From positions 1 to 62,068 of the forward strand of contig CAIOFV010000158.1 of assembly GCA_903857665.1 (NCBI GenBank): a stretch of DNA of 62,068 nucleotides, in the 5' to 3' direction. Source of the stretch: an uncultured Myxococcales bacterium. Lineage in GTDB: Bacteria > Myxococcota_A > UBA9042 > DTJE01. The notes beneath the pieces were generated by a model. That model worked only from the letters and a program-made list of their open reading frames with translations. It did no database searches and was not told the origin of the DNA. Every line of letters starts with the position of its first letter. Within the stretch, counting starts at the first letter, position 1. Position numbers and translations under genes: made by a program. Below are positions 45,817-54,548 of this stretch, piece by piece.

Positions 45817-46344
45817 CTAATCGATCTTATGGATGGAGCAGTGCCTGGCGGCCAGCAGGACGTGGACCCCGGTGCTGGACACGAGTTCCACCACGACATC
45901 GACGAAGGAGTCGGGGCCCCACTTCGGTCCATTCCGGCCGCCCACCAGCAGTTGACCCGCACCGGATTCGAGCTCGGGCGAGTCGTCGAACCAGGCCTGT
46001 CCGGATTGCACGACCCACAGGGACGGGGCGCGCAGGCCGGCGGGAAGCGCGGCGCCGCTGGTGGTGGACACGGTGGCCATCGCCATGAGCGGACTTCCAT
46101 CGTAGTTCCCCTCGGACCCGTCGGGGGATGCGACCGGCATGAAGTCGCGGTAGAGGTACGCGCTGATCGCGAGAGTCTCGCCGTCCAGTTCCACCGTCTC
46201 GGGTGCGTCCAGAAGGTCCCGCGTCACGTCGATGAGGGTGTAGGCCGGCGAGGATACGGCATCAGTCGATGAGGCCGTGGTGTCGCAGCCCGTCCAGGAA
46301 AGGGCACCTGCAAACAGGACGGCGACCGCGCATCTGGCCTTCAT
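45817..46344 (-). CDS. Small putative lipoprotein
   Basis: 175 residues from the ATG at 46344, with AGAGG five bases upstream. Signal peptide (AVAVLFAGALS) with lipobox WTGC. The rest is a compact, mostly beta domain with no recognised family (DVTRDLLDAPETVELDGETLAISAYLYRD, LWVVQSGQAWFDD, VVVELVSSTGVHVLLAARHC). It lies just downstream of the restriction-modification genes on the same strand but has its own ribosome site; a link is not evident. Confidence 0.6.
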   Translation of the reverse strand: MKARCAVAVLFAGALSWTGCDTTASSTDAVSSPAYTLIDVTRDLLDAPETVELDGETLAISAYLYRDFMPVASPDGSEGNYDGSPLMAMATVSTTSGAALPAGLRAPSLWVVQSGQAWFDDSPELESGAGQLLVGGRNGPKWGPDSFVDVVVELVSSTGVHVLLAARHCSIHKID

Positions 46345-46424
46345 CGATCCTCTGCCGACGCCTTCGGCATTGTCTGGCAGCACATGCCGGAGCACCGGGC
46401 TCTGGAGAATCATGTGGTTGTGGG

Positions 46425-47150
46425 TCATGGTTCCACGCGAGTCTTCAGGAACGTGCGTACCCGTTCCTGAAGGGCGATGGCGAAGTTCTTGAACGTGAGG
46501 TCGTCGGCGGGATGTGATTCCCGCGTGGGATTGGCGTTGGTGGCGACCGCAAAACAGGCAGCGTCGTACAGGCGCTCGCGAACCAGGCGTCGGCACAGCA
46601 GTTCGTACCGGCGCCTGTAGGATGCATCGACGAACGCGGGGTCCACCACGAAGTGGGGCTGTTTCATCTTCACGGGTTTGTGCACCTGGGGACAGTCCTC
46701 GAGGAGGAAGAGGTACCCGAGGAACGGCCGCTGCTGATTGCCGAAGCGGCCCTCCCGGTAGGCGGTCCACAGACAGGTTGCACTGCCGATCGCCTCTTCG
46801 GAACGATTGTTGAAGTTGTTTCCGAAGGACCCCACCTGGGATTTCAACTCGACAGCAGCCAGCAACTCGCCCTGTGACACCGCAACGAGATCCCACTTCT
46901 TTTCGGCGCGATAGAAACCCGGCAGCTCCAGCGCGGTGTTCGTATGGATTTCCAGACGCGACAGGCCCGCCTCTTCCAGCAGATCGACGAGGAGCGCGGT
47001 CACCTGGTCCATCTGCGCACCGCCGGTGACGGCACCGCGCGAACCCGCGTCGATCCGTCCGGATTCCTGCTGCTTGCGCATCTGCGCGGCACGCACGTCC
47101 CAGAATCCCTGGACCGCCTGGTGGAACCGCTGGTCGAGTCTCACGTCCAT
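46425..47150 (-). CDS. PaeR7I/XhoI-type restriction endonuclease
   Basis: 241 residues, the size of this family. Diagnostic stretches: GGAQMDQVTALLVDLLEEAGL, the catalytic region KKWDLVAVSQGELLAAVELKSQVG (D ... ExK), FGNNFNNRSEEAIGSATCLWTAYREG, LGYLFLLEDCPQVHKPV, and YELLCRRLVRERLYDAACF. Characterised members cut CTCGAG. The gene overlaps the end of the partner methyltransferase by 10 bases, so the two are co-translated. No controller-protein gene is present next to the pair. Confidence 0.93.
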   Translation of the reverse strand: MDVRLDQRFHQAVQGFWDVRAAQMRKQQESGRIDAGSRGAVTGGAQMDQVTALLVDLLEEAGLSRLEIHTNTALELPGFYRAEKKWDLVAVSQGELLAAVELKSQVGSFGNNFNNRSEEAIGSATCLWTAYREGRFGNQQRPFLGYLFLLEDCPQVHKPVKMKQPHFVVDPAFVDASYRRRYELLCRRLVRERLYDAACFAVATNANPTRESHPADDLTFKNFAIALQERVRTFLKTRVEP

Positions 47151-48841
47151 CTCCCATCCAGGAACTCTGGAGCGCCGTAGATTCCTGCGGCGATTTCGGT
47201 TGCGGCAGCGACGTCACGGGCTGCGAAGGCACGCCGCAGGGCCGTCGCCTGACGCGCAGAAACCTGCTCGGGCCGAGGTACCCGAATCCTGCGCAGGTAC
47301 TGCGCCTGGAAACGGAGGGTCCCCCCACGCATGCGTACCGCGTAGCACTCCACGAAGAACTGCGCGACACGAGACATCAGGAGGCCGCCAAGCACCTCCA
47401 GATCCCAGGAATCCGAGACCACGAAGTAGAGATTGTGATGAGGATACGTCGTGCCGCGATCCAGTACCGGGTGGATGCTCCCCTTGATGTCGGGAAGGTA
47501 GAGTTTCGGCCGGGCGGTCAGCGTGGGATCCACCCGGTCGATCGTCCGATACCAGTGCTTCCCCTGTTCCCGGGCACAATGGCGCGAACACAGTTTCTCG
47601 CGGTGGGAGTTCAGGTACTGCCCAAGAAGGGGATGGTCGGAGAGCGCGACAAGCCCGTCCGCATCCCAGGGATTCACCAGGAAGGTGCCCGACCACCGGA
47701 GGGAGCCGGTCCGAAGATCGTCGGCCATCGCCAGAGGCAGCAATCGTGACGGCTCGACCAGCGACGCATCGGTTGTCAGGAAGATCGCATCGCAACCGCT
47801 GGCAACACCGATCCCGACGCGGGTCGATGAAGCCTCGGAACCGATGGGGTCGAACTGGGCCTCGAGCCTTCGAAGAGTCGCAAGGTCCTTCGGGTGCACC
47901 AGCGGCCAGGGTTCCGACCCGCGATACCAGGTATCCACCCTTGCGGCAGACAGGCCCGACGGCATCCCCACGGCATCGCCGCATGCGATCTGGCGAATGA
48001 CGTGGGCCAGGGGCGCGGAACCGACGGATTCCGCCTCGAGGTCCGCGCGCGCCACGACGACCTGGCGCTGCTCCGACCTGCGGATCACCGTGACGGCGGG
48101 ATAGGCGCTCACGTCGGCGAGAAACCCGTCCGCTTCGTGCATCTGGATCACGGTTTCGAGCGCGAATCCGGAACTGACCAACTCGCGCAAGGCCGAGCCG
48201 TACTGGTTCAGCATCCAGCGATCCGCACAGATGAACGCGCAAACTCCATCCGGCCGCAACTGGCGAAGGGCGGCCTCGAAAAAGGCGACGTAGAGATCGG
48301 CGCGCCCCTTCATGGTCGGATACGACGAACGATAGAAGGACTGCACGTCGGTCGGCAGTTCCTCGATGCGGACGTAGGGAGGGTTTCCCACGATGAAGGT
48401 CGCCTTCGGCAGGGACGGGGCCTCGTGGAGATAGTCGCCAACTCGCACCCAGGATTCGGACAGGAACGACGCGTCGTTCGGCGAGACACGCATGTCGAGA
48501 AGCGCGGAGCAGACAGCGGCGCGTGCGGTCTCGGCAGTCCACGGGTCGAGTTCGAAGGCGAGCAGCGAATCCCGGCAATCGCGATCCGGGCGCCCGAGGC
48601 GACGGCAGGACTGGACGATGCGCTCCACGATCGGGACGAGGAAGGCCCCCTCTCCCGCGGCGGGTTCGATCGTGAGGCAGGAGACGAGATCCAGGTCCGG
48701 CAGAAGGCCGGCCAGATCCAGGACGAGTTCGACAACCCAGCGCTTCGTGTAGACCGCGCCACGCTCTTCGATGGGGAGCGAAGCGCGAACCGGCGGAAAG
48801 AGGCTCGCCTGCAGGCCGAAGTGTCTCCGCGCCGATGCCAT
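47141..48841 (-). CDS. N6-adenine DNA methyltransferase, partner of the PaeR7I-type endonuclease
   Basis: 566 residues. SAM-binding motif I TIEPAAGEGAFLVPI, motif II LLAFELDPWT, catalytic motif IV FIVGNPPYVRIEEL, and a later region DLYVAFFEAALRQLRPDGVCAFI typical of gamma-class N6-adenine enzymes with a C-terminal target-recognition domain (GTLRFQAQYLRRIRVP near the end). It should protect host CTCGAG sites. CTCGAG does occur in this window, for example at 7598, 16213, 17221 and 59207, so protection would be needed. It is upstream of the endonuclease, the safe order for establishment. Confidence 0.93.
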   Translation of the reverse strand: MASARRHFGLQASLFPPVRASLPIEERGAVYTKRWVVELVLDLAGLLPDLDLVSCLTIEPAAGEGAFLVPIVERIVQSCRRLGRPDRDCRDSLLAFELDPWTAETARAAVCSALLDMRVSPNDASFLSESWVRVGDYLHEAPSLPKATFIVGNPPYVRIEELPTDVQSFYRSSYPTMKGRADLYVAFFEAALRQLRPDGVCAFICADRWMLNQYGSALRELVSSGFALETVIQMHEADGFLADVSAYPAVTVIRRSEQRQVVVARADLEAESVGSAPLAHVIRQIACGDAVGMPSGLSAARVDTWYRGSEPWPLVHPKDLATLRRLEAQFDPIGSEASSTRVGIGVASGCDAIFLTTDASLVEPSRLLPLAMADDLRTGSLRWSGTFLVNPWDADGLVALSDHPLLGQYLNSHREKLCSRHCAREQGKHWYRTIDRVDPTLTARPKLYLPDIKGSIHPVLDRGTTYPHHNLYFVVSDSWDLEVLGGLLMSRVAQFFVECYAVRMRGGTLRFQAQYLRRIRVPRPEQVSARQATALRRAFAARDVAAATEIAAGIYGAPEFLDGRWT

Positions 48842-49328
48842 CCATCACGCCCCTGGAACCGCCGGAAGGATACCACGAGGGAGGGACACCCGACGCCGCT
48901 CCCGACAGAGTCACGGCACGGCGGCGTGCATGGGTCGCCGGATCGTGAGCGCGCCGTCCCGTCAGGCTCTGGACGCGTTTCATCGGACGGCACAATCGCG
49001 CGGCCGTGCCCTCGACGCTGGCACTTCCGGCCCCGATCGACGCCAGCACGTCCCCCGCGTCCCCGCGTCCTGCGTCCAGCGGCACGGATGAACCTTCCGC
49101 GTGCAGCGATCGGGCGCCGATTCGTGCAGGTGGGACGTCCGGGACTCCCATTGCCCGGGCAACCTGCACGAACGGGACCTCGGCGTCCACGTCGGCGGGG
49201 TTTGATGCCACCTCGGACCGGTCCGCAGATTTCTTTTACCCCCCGCAAACCGATTTTGCGCGGCGTCCGTCTACCCCCCCGTTGCCGGCGCCCGCGGCGG
49301 GCGACCGGGTGGATAGGAGGGCCCGATC
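48842..49328. other. Intergenic region without a supported gene
   Basis: About 490 bases between the divergent methyltransferase and the helical-protein gene. Short frames exist but lack ribosome sites and family resemblance. It presumably holds promoters for both sides; none is clear. A small AT-richer patch (49229-49262) contains GCAAA-ccga-TTTTGC, a weak hairpin. Confidence 0.5.
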
Positions 49329-50069
49329 ATGATGCACATCCCATCGGTGTCCTGGAGCTCGGAGGTGCTGCGGCTGAAGGCGGAGGTGCTGGCACGCGCG
49401 ATGGAAAAGGACCCGCGTGTGGCGGACCTGGCGCCGGTCATCCGGGGAGCGGCCGATCGCCTGGCGGCGGCCGCGGAAACGGCGCACGCGACCCGCCTGG
49501 AGGAGCGGGCGTGTCGCGCGACGTTCGATCAGTGCGAGGAGGCGGCGGTCCGCAACGTGCGGATCGCCGAGGCCCTGGCCCGCGCGACGGTCGGCGCGGA
49601 CCGGACCCAGGAGGCCTACCGGGCCGCGTTCCCCAAGGGCTTGTCGGGCGCCACGCAGGGCAAGCGGGACGCCTGGATGCGCCGGGCGAAGAACGCCGGG
49701 GAGGCGCTGGCCGCGGTGGCCGGGCTGGACACCGCCGGCAAGGCGCTGATCGACGCGGTGACCGCCGCGGAGGCGGCACGGACCGCGTGGACCGGCGCGG
49801 AACGCCAGGCCGAACTGGCGACCCAGGCCAAGAACGCGTTTAAGGCGGCGCTGGTGGAAGAATTCCGGGTGCAGCGCGCCGCGGTGAAGGCGCGCCTGCG
49901 GAAGCAGTCCGAGGTGGACGCCTTGTTCCCGGACCTGGCGGCGGTGGGCTCGGGGGCACAGAAGCCCGGGGCCAACGGCAATGGCACCGGCACCGGCGCT
50001 GACCACGCCGCCGGCGGAAAGGGGACCGTCCTGGCCGCTCCCCCGGAACCGGGGAGCGTGCCTGCATGA
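49329..50069 (+). CDS. Ala-rich helical protein of unknown function
   Basis: 246 residues with AGGAGG eight bases before the ATG. Almost entirely helical with Ala, Arg, Glu and Lys heptad-like spacing (residues about 10-200), then a Gly/Asn/Pro-rich tail. No signal peptide, membrane helix or catalytic motif is seen. A long coiled-coil or helical-bundle protein is likely. It stands alone between the restriction-modification pair and the SUMF1-fold lipoproteins. Codon usage is like the core genome. Confidence 0.65.
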   Translation: MMHIPSVSWSSEVLRLKAEVLARAMEKDPRVADLAPVIRGAADRLAAAAETAHATRLEERACRATFDQCEEAAVRNVRIAEALARATVGADRTQEAYRAAFPKGLSGATQGKRDAWMRRAKNAGEALAAVAGLDTAGKALIDAVTAAEAARTAWTGAERQAELATQAKNAFKAALVEEFRVQRAAVKARLRKQSEVDALFPDLAAVGSGAQKPGANGNGTGTGADHAAGGKGTVLAAPPEPGSVPA

Positions 50070-50085
50070 CGGCCACGTCGGAAAC

Positions 50086-50122
50086 CCTCTGCGGCCCGAC
50101 GGTCTCCCCCGGGCCGCGGAGG
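50086..50122. terminator. GC-rich hairpin, possible terminator
   Basis: 13-bp stem (CCTCTGCGGCCCG at 50086-50098 with CGGGCCGCGGAGG at 50110-50122, one G-T pair) and an 11-base loop. It starts 17 bases after the stop of the helical-protein gene, in a convergent gap. No T-run follows, so termination would have to rely on the hairpin alone or on Rho. Confidence 0.4.
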
Positions 50123-50230
50123 CACCGGCCCCCGGTCGATTCCCACACCCATATCAAGAAGGGACGACAGACCCTCACCGTGCCGCTGGAAAGTGCTCAA
50201 GGAAGAAAGGCACGTGCAGTTCCCGGGCAA

Positions 50231-52402
50231 TCACAGGGATCTGCAGCAGCGTATGCCAACGGTAGAGAGGGGCACCGTGGTGTTCAGGCCGAGGCGGTTC
50301 ACCGCCCGCACATAGTGGGCCATGATGAATTCCTGCTCGAATCCGCCGCGGATGATGCCGATCGGGACGCCAGGGCCAGGGGGGAAAACCCACGCGCTGC
50401 CATCCGTCGGTGCGCCCGTGTAGTCGCCGTGTGAATCGTCCGCCACCCACTCCTGGACGCTGCCCGCAAGATCACACACGCCCCACGTGTCGTTGCCGGC
50501 AGGCGTCGAACACCCCACCGTTGGTGTCGACGTCTTGCAGCCTTCCCCCACACCGGCCCCGTCGGCGCACGTCGGTTCCGTGTCCCCCCACGGGTACAGG
50601 TTCTCCGCGGACCCGTTCCGGGCCGCGTATTCCCACTCCGCTTCGCTGCACAGCCGGCCTCCAACCCAGGCGCAGTACGCCTGCGCCTGGTCCCTCAGCA
50701 CGCAGACGACAGGACCGTCTTCCCCCCACTGCACGCAGGGCACGGCCGTGCACGCCCCCGCCATCTCGCACGCACGATACTGCGCCAACGTCACTTCCGT
50801 CTTCGACATCCCGAAGGCCGGCACCGTCACGGAGTGGACCGGACCACAGGACTCGTCCCAGGTCTCAGGGTAGCCGACCGCACTGCAGTACGGGTCCGCC
50901 GTCCCCATCTGGAAGGTCCCTCCCGGGATCGACACCATTTCGGCATTGCAACTGCCCAGGCACGCCTTGCACTGCCCGGCGTTGCACGTCTGGCCGTCGC
51001 CGCACTTCCCGCAACTGCCCCCGCACCCGTCGTCGCCGCAGTTCTTCCCACCGCAGTTCGCCGTGCAATCGTTGCACTTCCCGGCCGCGCACCCCGCCGG
51101 ACACGACGACAGGAACGTGCCATGCCCGCACGAGTCGATCCAGCAGACGCTGCTGCCGCAGCAGCCCTTGTGATCCTGCGGCGTGCAGATGCACTGCCCC
51201 GAATGGCAGGTGCCTTCGCCGGTGCACAACCCGAATTCACAATCCTGCGACATGCACTCTTCATCCCAGGAACAGGCCGTGTTGAACGCCCCGCAACGCA
51301 GTTTCTGACAGGCAGGCGGCGTCAGCCTCGTGTTGCAAGTGGTCCCGCTGGGGCAATCCGCGTTCGCGACGCACGGGATCCCCGTCAGGCACTCCGACTT
51401 GCAGCAACGCGCGCCCACAAGAAGGGCTTCTTCCGAATGCTCCTGGAGGTAGCCGCGGTACGAGCCCCGCAGGTCGCCGGCGACACTGTTGTCGTAGCTG
51501 CCGCCCCGAAGGACCTGGAGGGGGTCGAGATGAGGGTCGGCCGGAAGATTGTCTATCCACGCGCCGCCATTCGTCGGTGCGCTGGTGTAGTCGGTGTGGT
51601 AACTGTCCTGTACCCATTCCCAGAGGTTGCCCGCGAGATCACACACGCCCCACGTGTCGTTGCCAGCGGGCTTTGAACACGCGGAGGCCATTTTCGACGC
51701 CTGGCAGCCGTTCCCCGACCAGACCGAGTCGTCGCATGTCGGGTCCGTGTCCCCCCACGGGTACCTGTTCCCCGCGGACCCGTTCCGGGCCGCGTACTCC
51801 CACTCCGCTTCACTGCATAGACGGCCTCCAGCCCACGCGCAGAAATCATACGCATCGTTCCACGACAGGCAGGGCATGGGAGTGTCGGAAGGGAGGCCAT
51901 AGCCATTATAATCGCAGCCGCCCCAGCTCCCCGTGCACGCCGTGCACCTGGAGTACTGCGCAATCGTCACTTCCGTCTTCCCCATGCTGAACGCCGGTAC
52001 CGTCACCAGGTGGACCGGACCATCGTTCAGGTCCGTCGCCCCCATCGGGAACGTCCCCCCGGGGATCGAGACCCAGACCACGGAAGCACCCTGCTCCGGC
52101 CCGGGGTCCCCGGGGCCGTTGTCGACCGGACCGGGGTCAGGCTGCCCCGGATCGGAGGGGCCTTCGTCAGCGACGTCCGGGTCGCCTTGCGGGTAGTCCA
52201 GGGTACCGGGATCGGTCCGGCCCGGGTCAGGCGTCGTGTCGCCGCTGATCGGCACGTCGGCCACTGCATCCGGCACGTCCGGCGACATCGGGGTGTCGGT
52301 TGCGAGAGGGATGTCCACAACCCCGTTGTCCGCTCCCGAGGATCCGCCCCCGCACCCGACCACTAGCATGACGGCCAAGGTCAGGAAACCGATGCGGCGC
52401 AT
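50231..52402 (-). CDS. Lipoprotein with two SUMF1/FGE-fold domains and a Cys-rich linker
   Basis: 723 residues. Leader MRRIGFLTLAVMLVVGC with lipobox, then an Asp/Pro/Gly tether. The first SUMF1-type domain (about 110-350) has SIPGGTFPMGATD, FSMGKTEVTIAQY, LSWNDAYDFCAWAGGRLCSEAEWEYAARNG, YPWGD, VCDLAGNLWEWVQD and LRGGSYDN. A Cys-rich stretch (about 355-480) contains CGDDGCGGSCGKCGDG. The second SUMF1-type domain fills the rest with the same motifs. Neither has the paired catalytic Cys of formylglycine-generating enzyme, so sulfatase activation is unlikely; a binding role is more plausible. Tandem paralogue of the next gene. Confidence 0.88.
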   Translation of the reverse strand: MRRIGFLTLAVMLVVGCGGGSSGADNGVVDIPLATDTPMSPDVPDAVADVPISGDTTPDPGRTDPGTLDYPQGDPDVADEGPSDPGQPDPGPVDNGPGDPGPEQGASVVWVSIPGGTFPMGATDLNDGPVHLVTVPAFSMGKTEVTIAQYSRCTACTGSWGGCDYNGYGLPSDTPMPCLSWNDAYDFCAWAGGRLCSEAEWEYAARNGSAGNRYPWGDTDPTCDDSVWSGNGCQASKMASACSKPAGNDTWGVCDLAGNLWEWVQDSYHTDYTSAPTNGGAWIDNLPADPHLDPLQVLRGGSYDNSVAGDLRGSYRGYLQEHSEEALLVGARCCKSECLTGIPCVANADCPSGTTCNTRLTPPACQKLRCGAFNTACSWDEECMSQDCEFGLCTGEGTCHSGQCICTPQDHKGCCGSSVCWIDSCGHGTFLSSCPAGCAAGKCNDCTANCGGKNCGDDGCGGSCGKCGDGQTCNAGQCKACLGSCNAEMVSIPGGTFQMGTADPYCSAVGYPETWDESCGPVHSVTVPAFGMSKTEVTLAQYRACEMAGACTAVPCVQWGEDGPVVCVLRDQAQAYCAWVGGRLCSEAEWEYAARNGSAENLYPWGDTEPTCADGAGVGEGCKTSTPTVGCSTPAGNDTWGVCDLAGSVQEWVADDSHGDYTGAPTDGSAWVFPPGPGVPIGIIRGGFEQEFIMAHYVRAVNRLGLNTTVPLSTVGIRCCRSL

Positions 52403-52496
52403 TTCGTTCTCCCCCGGAATCCGCGGGAAAGGATAGCACGGGCGGGCGACGTCCCTTGATGCAGCCATAAGGGTATCCGACTGCGGTTTCCGGAAA

Positions 52497-53513
52497 TCAC
52501 GGCGACTTGCAACAGCGAGCGCCCAGGTAGTTGCCGTACTTCGCGGGGTCGCAGAAGTTACGGTACGACCCCCGCAGGTCGACGGCGCCGCCGACATCGA
52601 AGAAACTGCCGCCCCGGCCGATCCGGGCGGAGCCGCGAGGGCTGTCCACCCACGCGCTGCCATCCGTCGGGGCGCTCGTGTAGTCGCTGTGGTAATCGTC
52701 CTCCACCCACTCCCAGACGTTGCCCGCGAGGTCGCACACGCCCCACGTGTCGTTGCCCGAGGGCTTCGAGCACACGGCCGCCGGCGAGGGTGGCGAACAG
52801 TCGCTTCCCAACCCCAACCACACGGCGTCTTCACACGTCGGGTCCCTGTCCCCCCACGGGTACTTGTTCCCCGTGGGCCCGTTCCGGGCCGCGTACTCCC
52901 ACTCCGCTTCGCTGCACAGCCGGCCCCCGGCCCAGGCACAGTAGGCACCCGATTGGGCCCACCACAAGCAGACCACGGGAACGTCGTCCGCGCCCTGCGG
53001 GCAGGTCGCCGGCCTGCACGTCCCCGCCGTCACGCACGACTGGTACTGCGCGACCGTCACTTCCGTCTTCGCCATGTGGAACGACGGTATCGTGACCGCG
53101 TGCACGGGCTGCTCGATGCTGTCAAGGTCCGTCGCCCCCATCTGGAACGTCCCACCCGGGATGGACACCCAGTCAATGGAAACACCTTGCTGCGGTCCGG
53201 GGTCCAACGGGCCGTTATCGACCGGACCTGGGTCGGGCTGCCCCGGGTCGGGCTGCCCTGGATCGGAGGGGCCATCGTCCGCGGTGCCGGGGTCTGTATG
53301 CGCGTCCTTCATCGGAGCGACGTCCGACGGGCCCGGGTCGGTCGTCGTGTCGTCCTGAATGGGCACATCGGCCACCGCATCCGGCACGTCCGGCGACACC
53401 GGGATATCGGTCGCAGGAGGGATGTCCGCAACCCCGTTGTCCGCTCCATCGGATCCGCCCCTGCACCCGACCATCAGCGCGACGGCCAGGGTCAGGAAGC
53501 CGATGCGGCGCAT
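52497..53513 (-). CDS. Lipoprotein with one SUMF1/FGE-fold domain
   Basis: 338 residues. The leader MRRIGFLTLAVALMVGC is almost identical to that of the downstream paralogue, as are the tether (DPGQPDPGPVDNG) and the SUMF1 domain (SIPGGTFQMGATD, FHMAKTEVTVAQY, YCAWAGGRLCSEAEWEYAARNG, VCDLAGNVWEWVED, IGRGGSFFD). It ends LGARCCKSP, matching the end of the paralogue's first domain (VGARCCKSE). The pair arose by tandem duplication, with a second domain later added or lost. The FGE catalytic Cys pair is missing. Confidence 0.88.
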   Translation of the reverse strand: MRRIGFLTLAVALMVGCRGGSDGADNGVADIPPATDIPVSPDVPDAVADVPIQDDTTTDPGPSDVAPMKDAHTDPGTADDGPSDPGQPDPGQPDPGPVDNGPLDPGPQQGVSIDWVSIPGGTFQMGATDLDSIEQPVHAVTIPSFHMAKTEVTVAQYQSCVTAGTCRPATCPQGADDVPVVCLWWAQSGAYCAWAGGRLCSEAEWEYAARNGPTGNKYPWGDRDPTCEDAVWLGLGSDCSPPSPAAVCSKPSGNDTWGVCDLAGNVWEWVEDDYHSDYTSAPTDGSAWVDSPRGSARIGRGGSFFDVGGAVDLRGSYRNFCDPAKYGNYLGARCCKSP

Positions 53514-53651
53514 CTCGATCTCCTCCGGAACCCGTGGGGGGGATGGTAGCACGGACGTCCGGCAAGGGAGGTTCCACATCGCAACCCTCGCCCGCCCGAT
53601 TGACGGCCGAAAAGCGCACGGATATGCTGGAATTCGCTTCGAGGATTGGCG

Positions 53652-53981
53652 ATGAGGGCCACGACGCGCCTGACCGACAACGTCCGCCGCCAGATTCTGG
53701 AAATCCTGTGGCGACGACTGTCCCCGGCAGAATGGGACGTCACGCTCTTCGGTTCCTTCGCGCGCGGCACCGCCACCTCGGGGTCCGACATCGACCTTGC
53801 CGTGAAGGGTCCCGGGCCCCTGCCGATGGCGATTGCCGAGCACCTCGTGGCGGACCTCGAGGAGGCGATCCCCATGTTGCGCGACTTCGACCTCGTGGAC
53901 CTGTCGCAGGTGAACCGCGCCTTGAGGAACCGGGTGGAATCGGAGGGGGAACCATGGCATCGGGCGACGAAGGCGGCGTGA
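53652..53981 (+). CDS. Minimal nucleotidyltransferase (MNT), antitoxin-like
   Basis: 109 residues from the ATG at 53652 (GAGG upstream). The active-site pattern is intact: VTLFGSFARGTATSGSDIDLAV supplies GS and the DxD pair, and the third acidic residue lies in FDLVDLSQ. In characterised MNT-HEPN modules the MNT protein AMPylates the HEPN toxin and so neutralises it. The next gene overlaps by 28 bases and encodes the expected partner. Confidence 0.9.
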   Translation: MRATTRLTDNVRRQILEILWRRLSPAEWDVTLFGSFARGTATSGSDIDLAVKGPGPLPMAIAEHLVADLEEAIPMLRDFDLVDLSQVNRALRNRVESEGEPWHRATKAA

Positions 53982-54355
53982 GGCTTGCCAGGTTCCGACA
54001 GACCCTGGCAGCGCTCGAAGAGGTGGTCCCGGCCATGGTGTCCGTGCCACCGTCGATCCTCCGCGACTCCCGGATCCAGCGGTTCGAGTTCACCTTCGAG
54101 GCGGCCTGGAAACTGCTGCAGGCTCGGGCCGAGGAGGACGGTCTGGAGTCTGCGACTCCCCGGAAGGCGTTCCAGTACACCCTCGCGACGGGCCTGCTGG
54201 ATCCGGAAGACGAAACGACCGCGTGGGATGTCCTCAGGTACCGGAACCTGACCGTGCACACCTACGACGAGGTCCTCGCATCCGAGGTCGAAGGATTCGT
54301 GATCGGGACGGCTCTCCCCCTGTTCCGGAAGATCGCCGAACGAACCGATAGGTGA
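53954..54355 (+). CDS. HI0074-family HEPN-like partner of the MNT gene
   Basis: 133 residues with GGAGGGGG before the ATG. Family pattern of the HI0074 'nucleotidyltransferase substrate-binding' group: FRQTLAALEEVV, RIQRFEFTFEAAWKLLQ, PRKAFQYTLATGLL, and VLRYRNLTVHTYDEV. The RNLTVH stretch fits the R-x4-H motif of HEPN RNases. As a toxin it would cleave RNA; in HI0074 itself this was not shown, so toxicity here is inference. Translationally coupled with the MNT gene. Confidence 0.88.
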   Translation: MASGDEGGVRLARFRQTLAALEEVVPAMVSVPPSILRDSRIQRFEFTFEAAWKLLQARAEEDGLESATPRKAFQYTLATGLLDPEDETTAWDVLRYRNLTVHTYDEVLASEVEGFVIGTALPLFRKIAERTDR

Positions 54356-54548
54356 TGGACCGGCGCGTGAGCAGCCGCACGACCGCCATCTTCAGACCGC
54401 TCGCAGCGTGGCAAGTCGATGCTCCCGGCCGTAATCCACCGCTTGTCGGGAAGGACTGGGTCCGCACTTCCTCACCTGCGGCGGCTGGCCACCCCGAGGA
54501 AGGCTCGACCACCCCCTGTCCGCCACCGCCCACCCACAGGCGTCCGAG

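Noticed and set aside
48842..49328. tRNA or small RNA gene in the largest gene-free gap
   Set aside because: No cloverleaf or T-arm GTTCGA-type signature and no strong hairpin were found by eye.
50231..53513. Formylglycine-generating enzymes that activate the sulfatase at 13671
   Set aside because: The catalytic Cys pair is missing from the SUMF1-fold domains and the sulfatase-fold enzyme lacks the C/S-x-P-x-R target motif.
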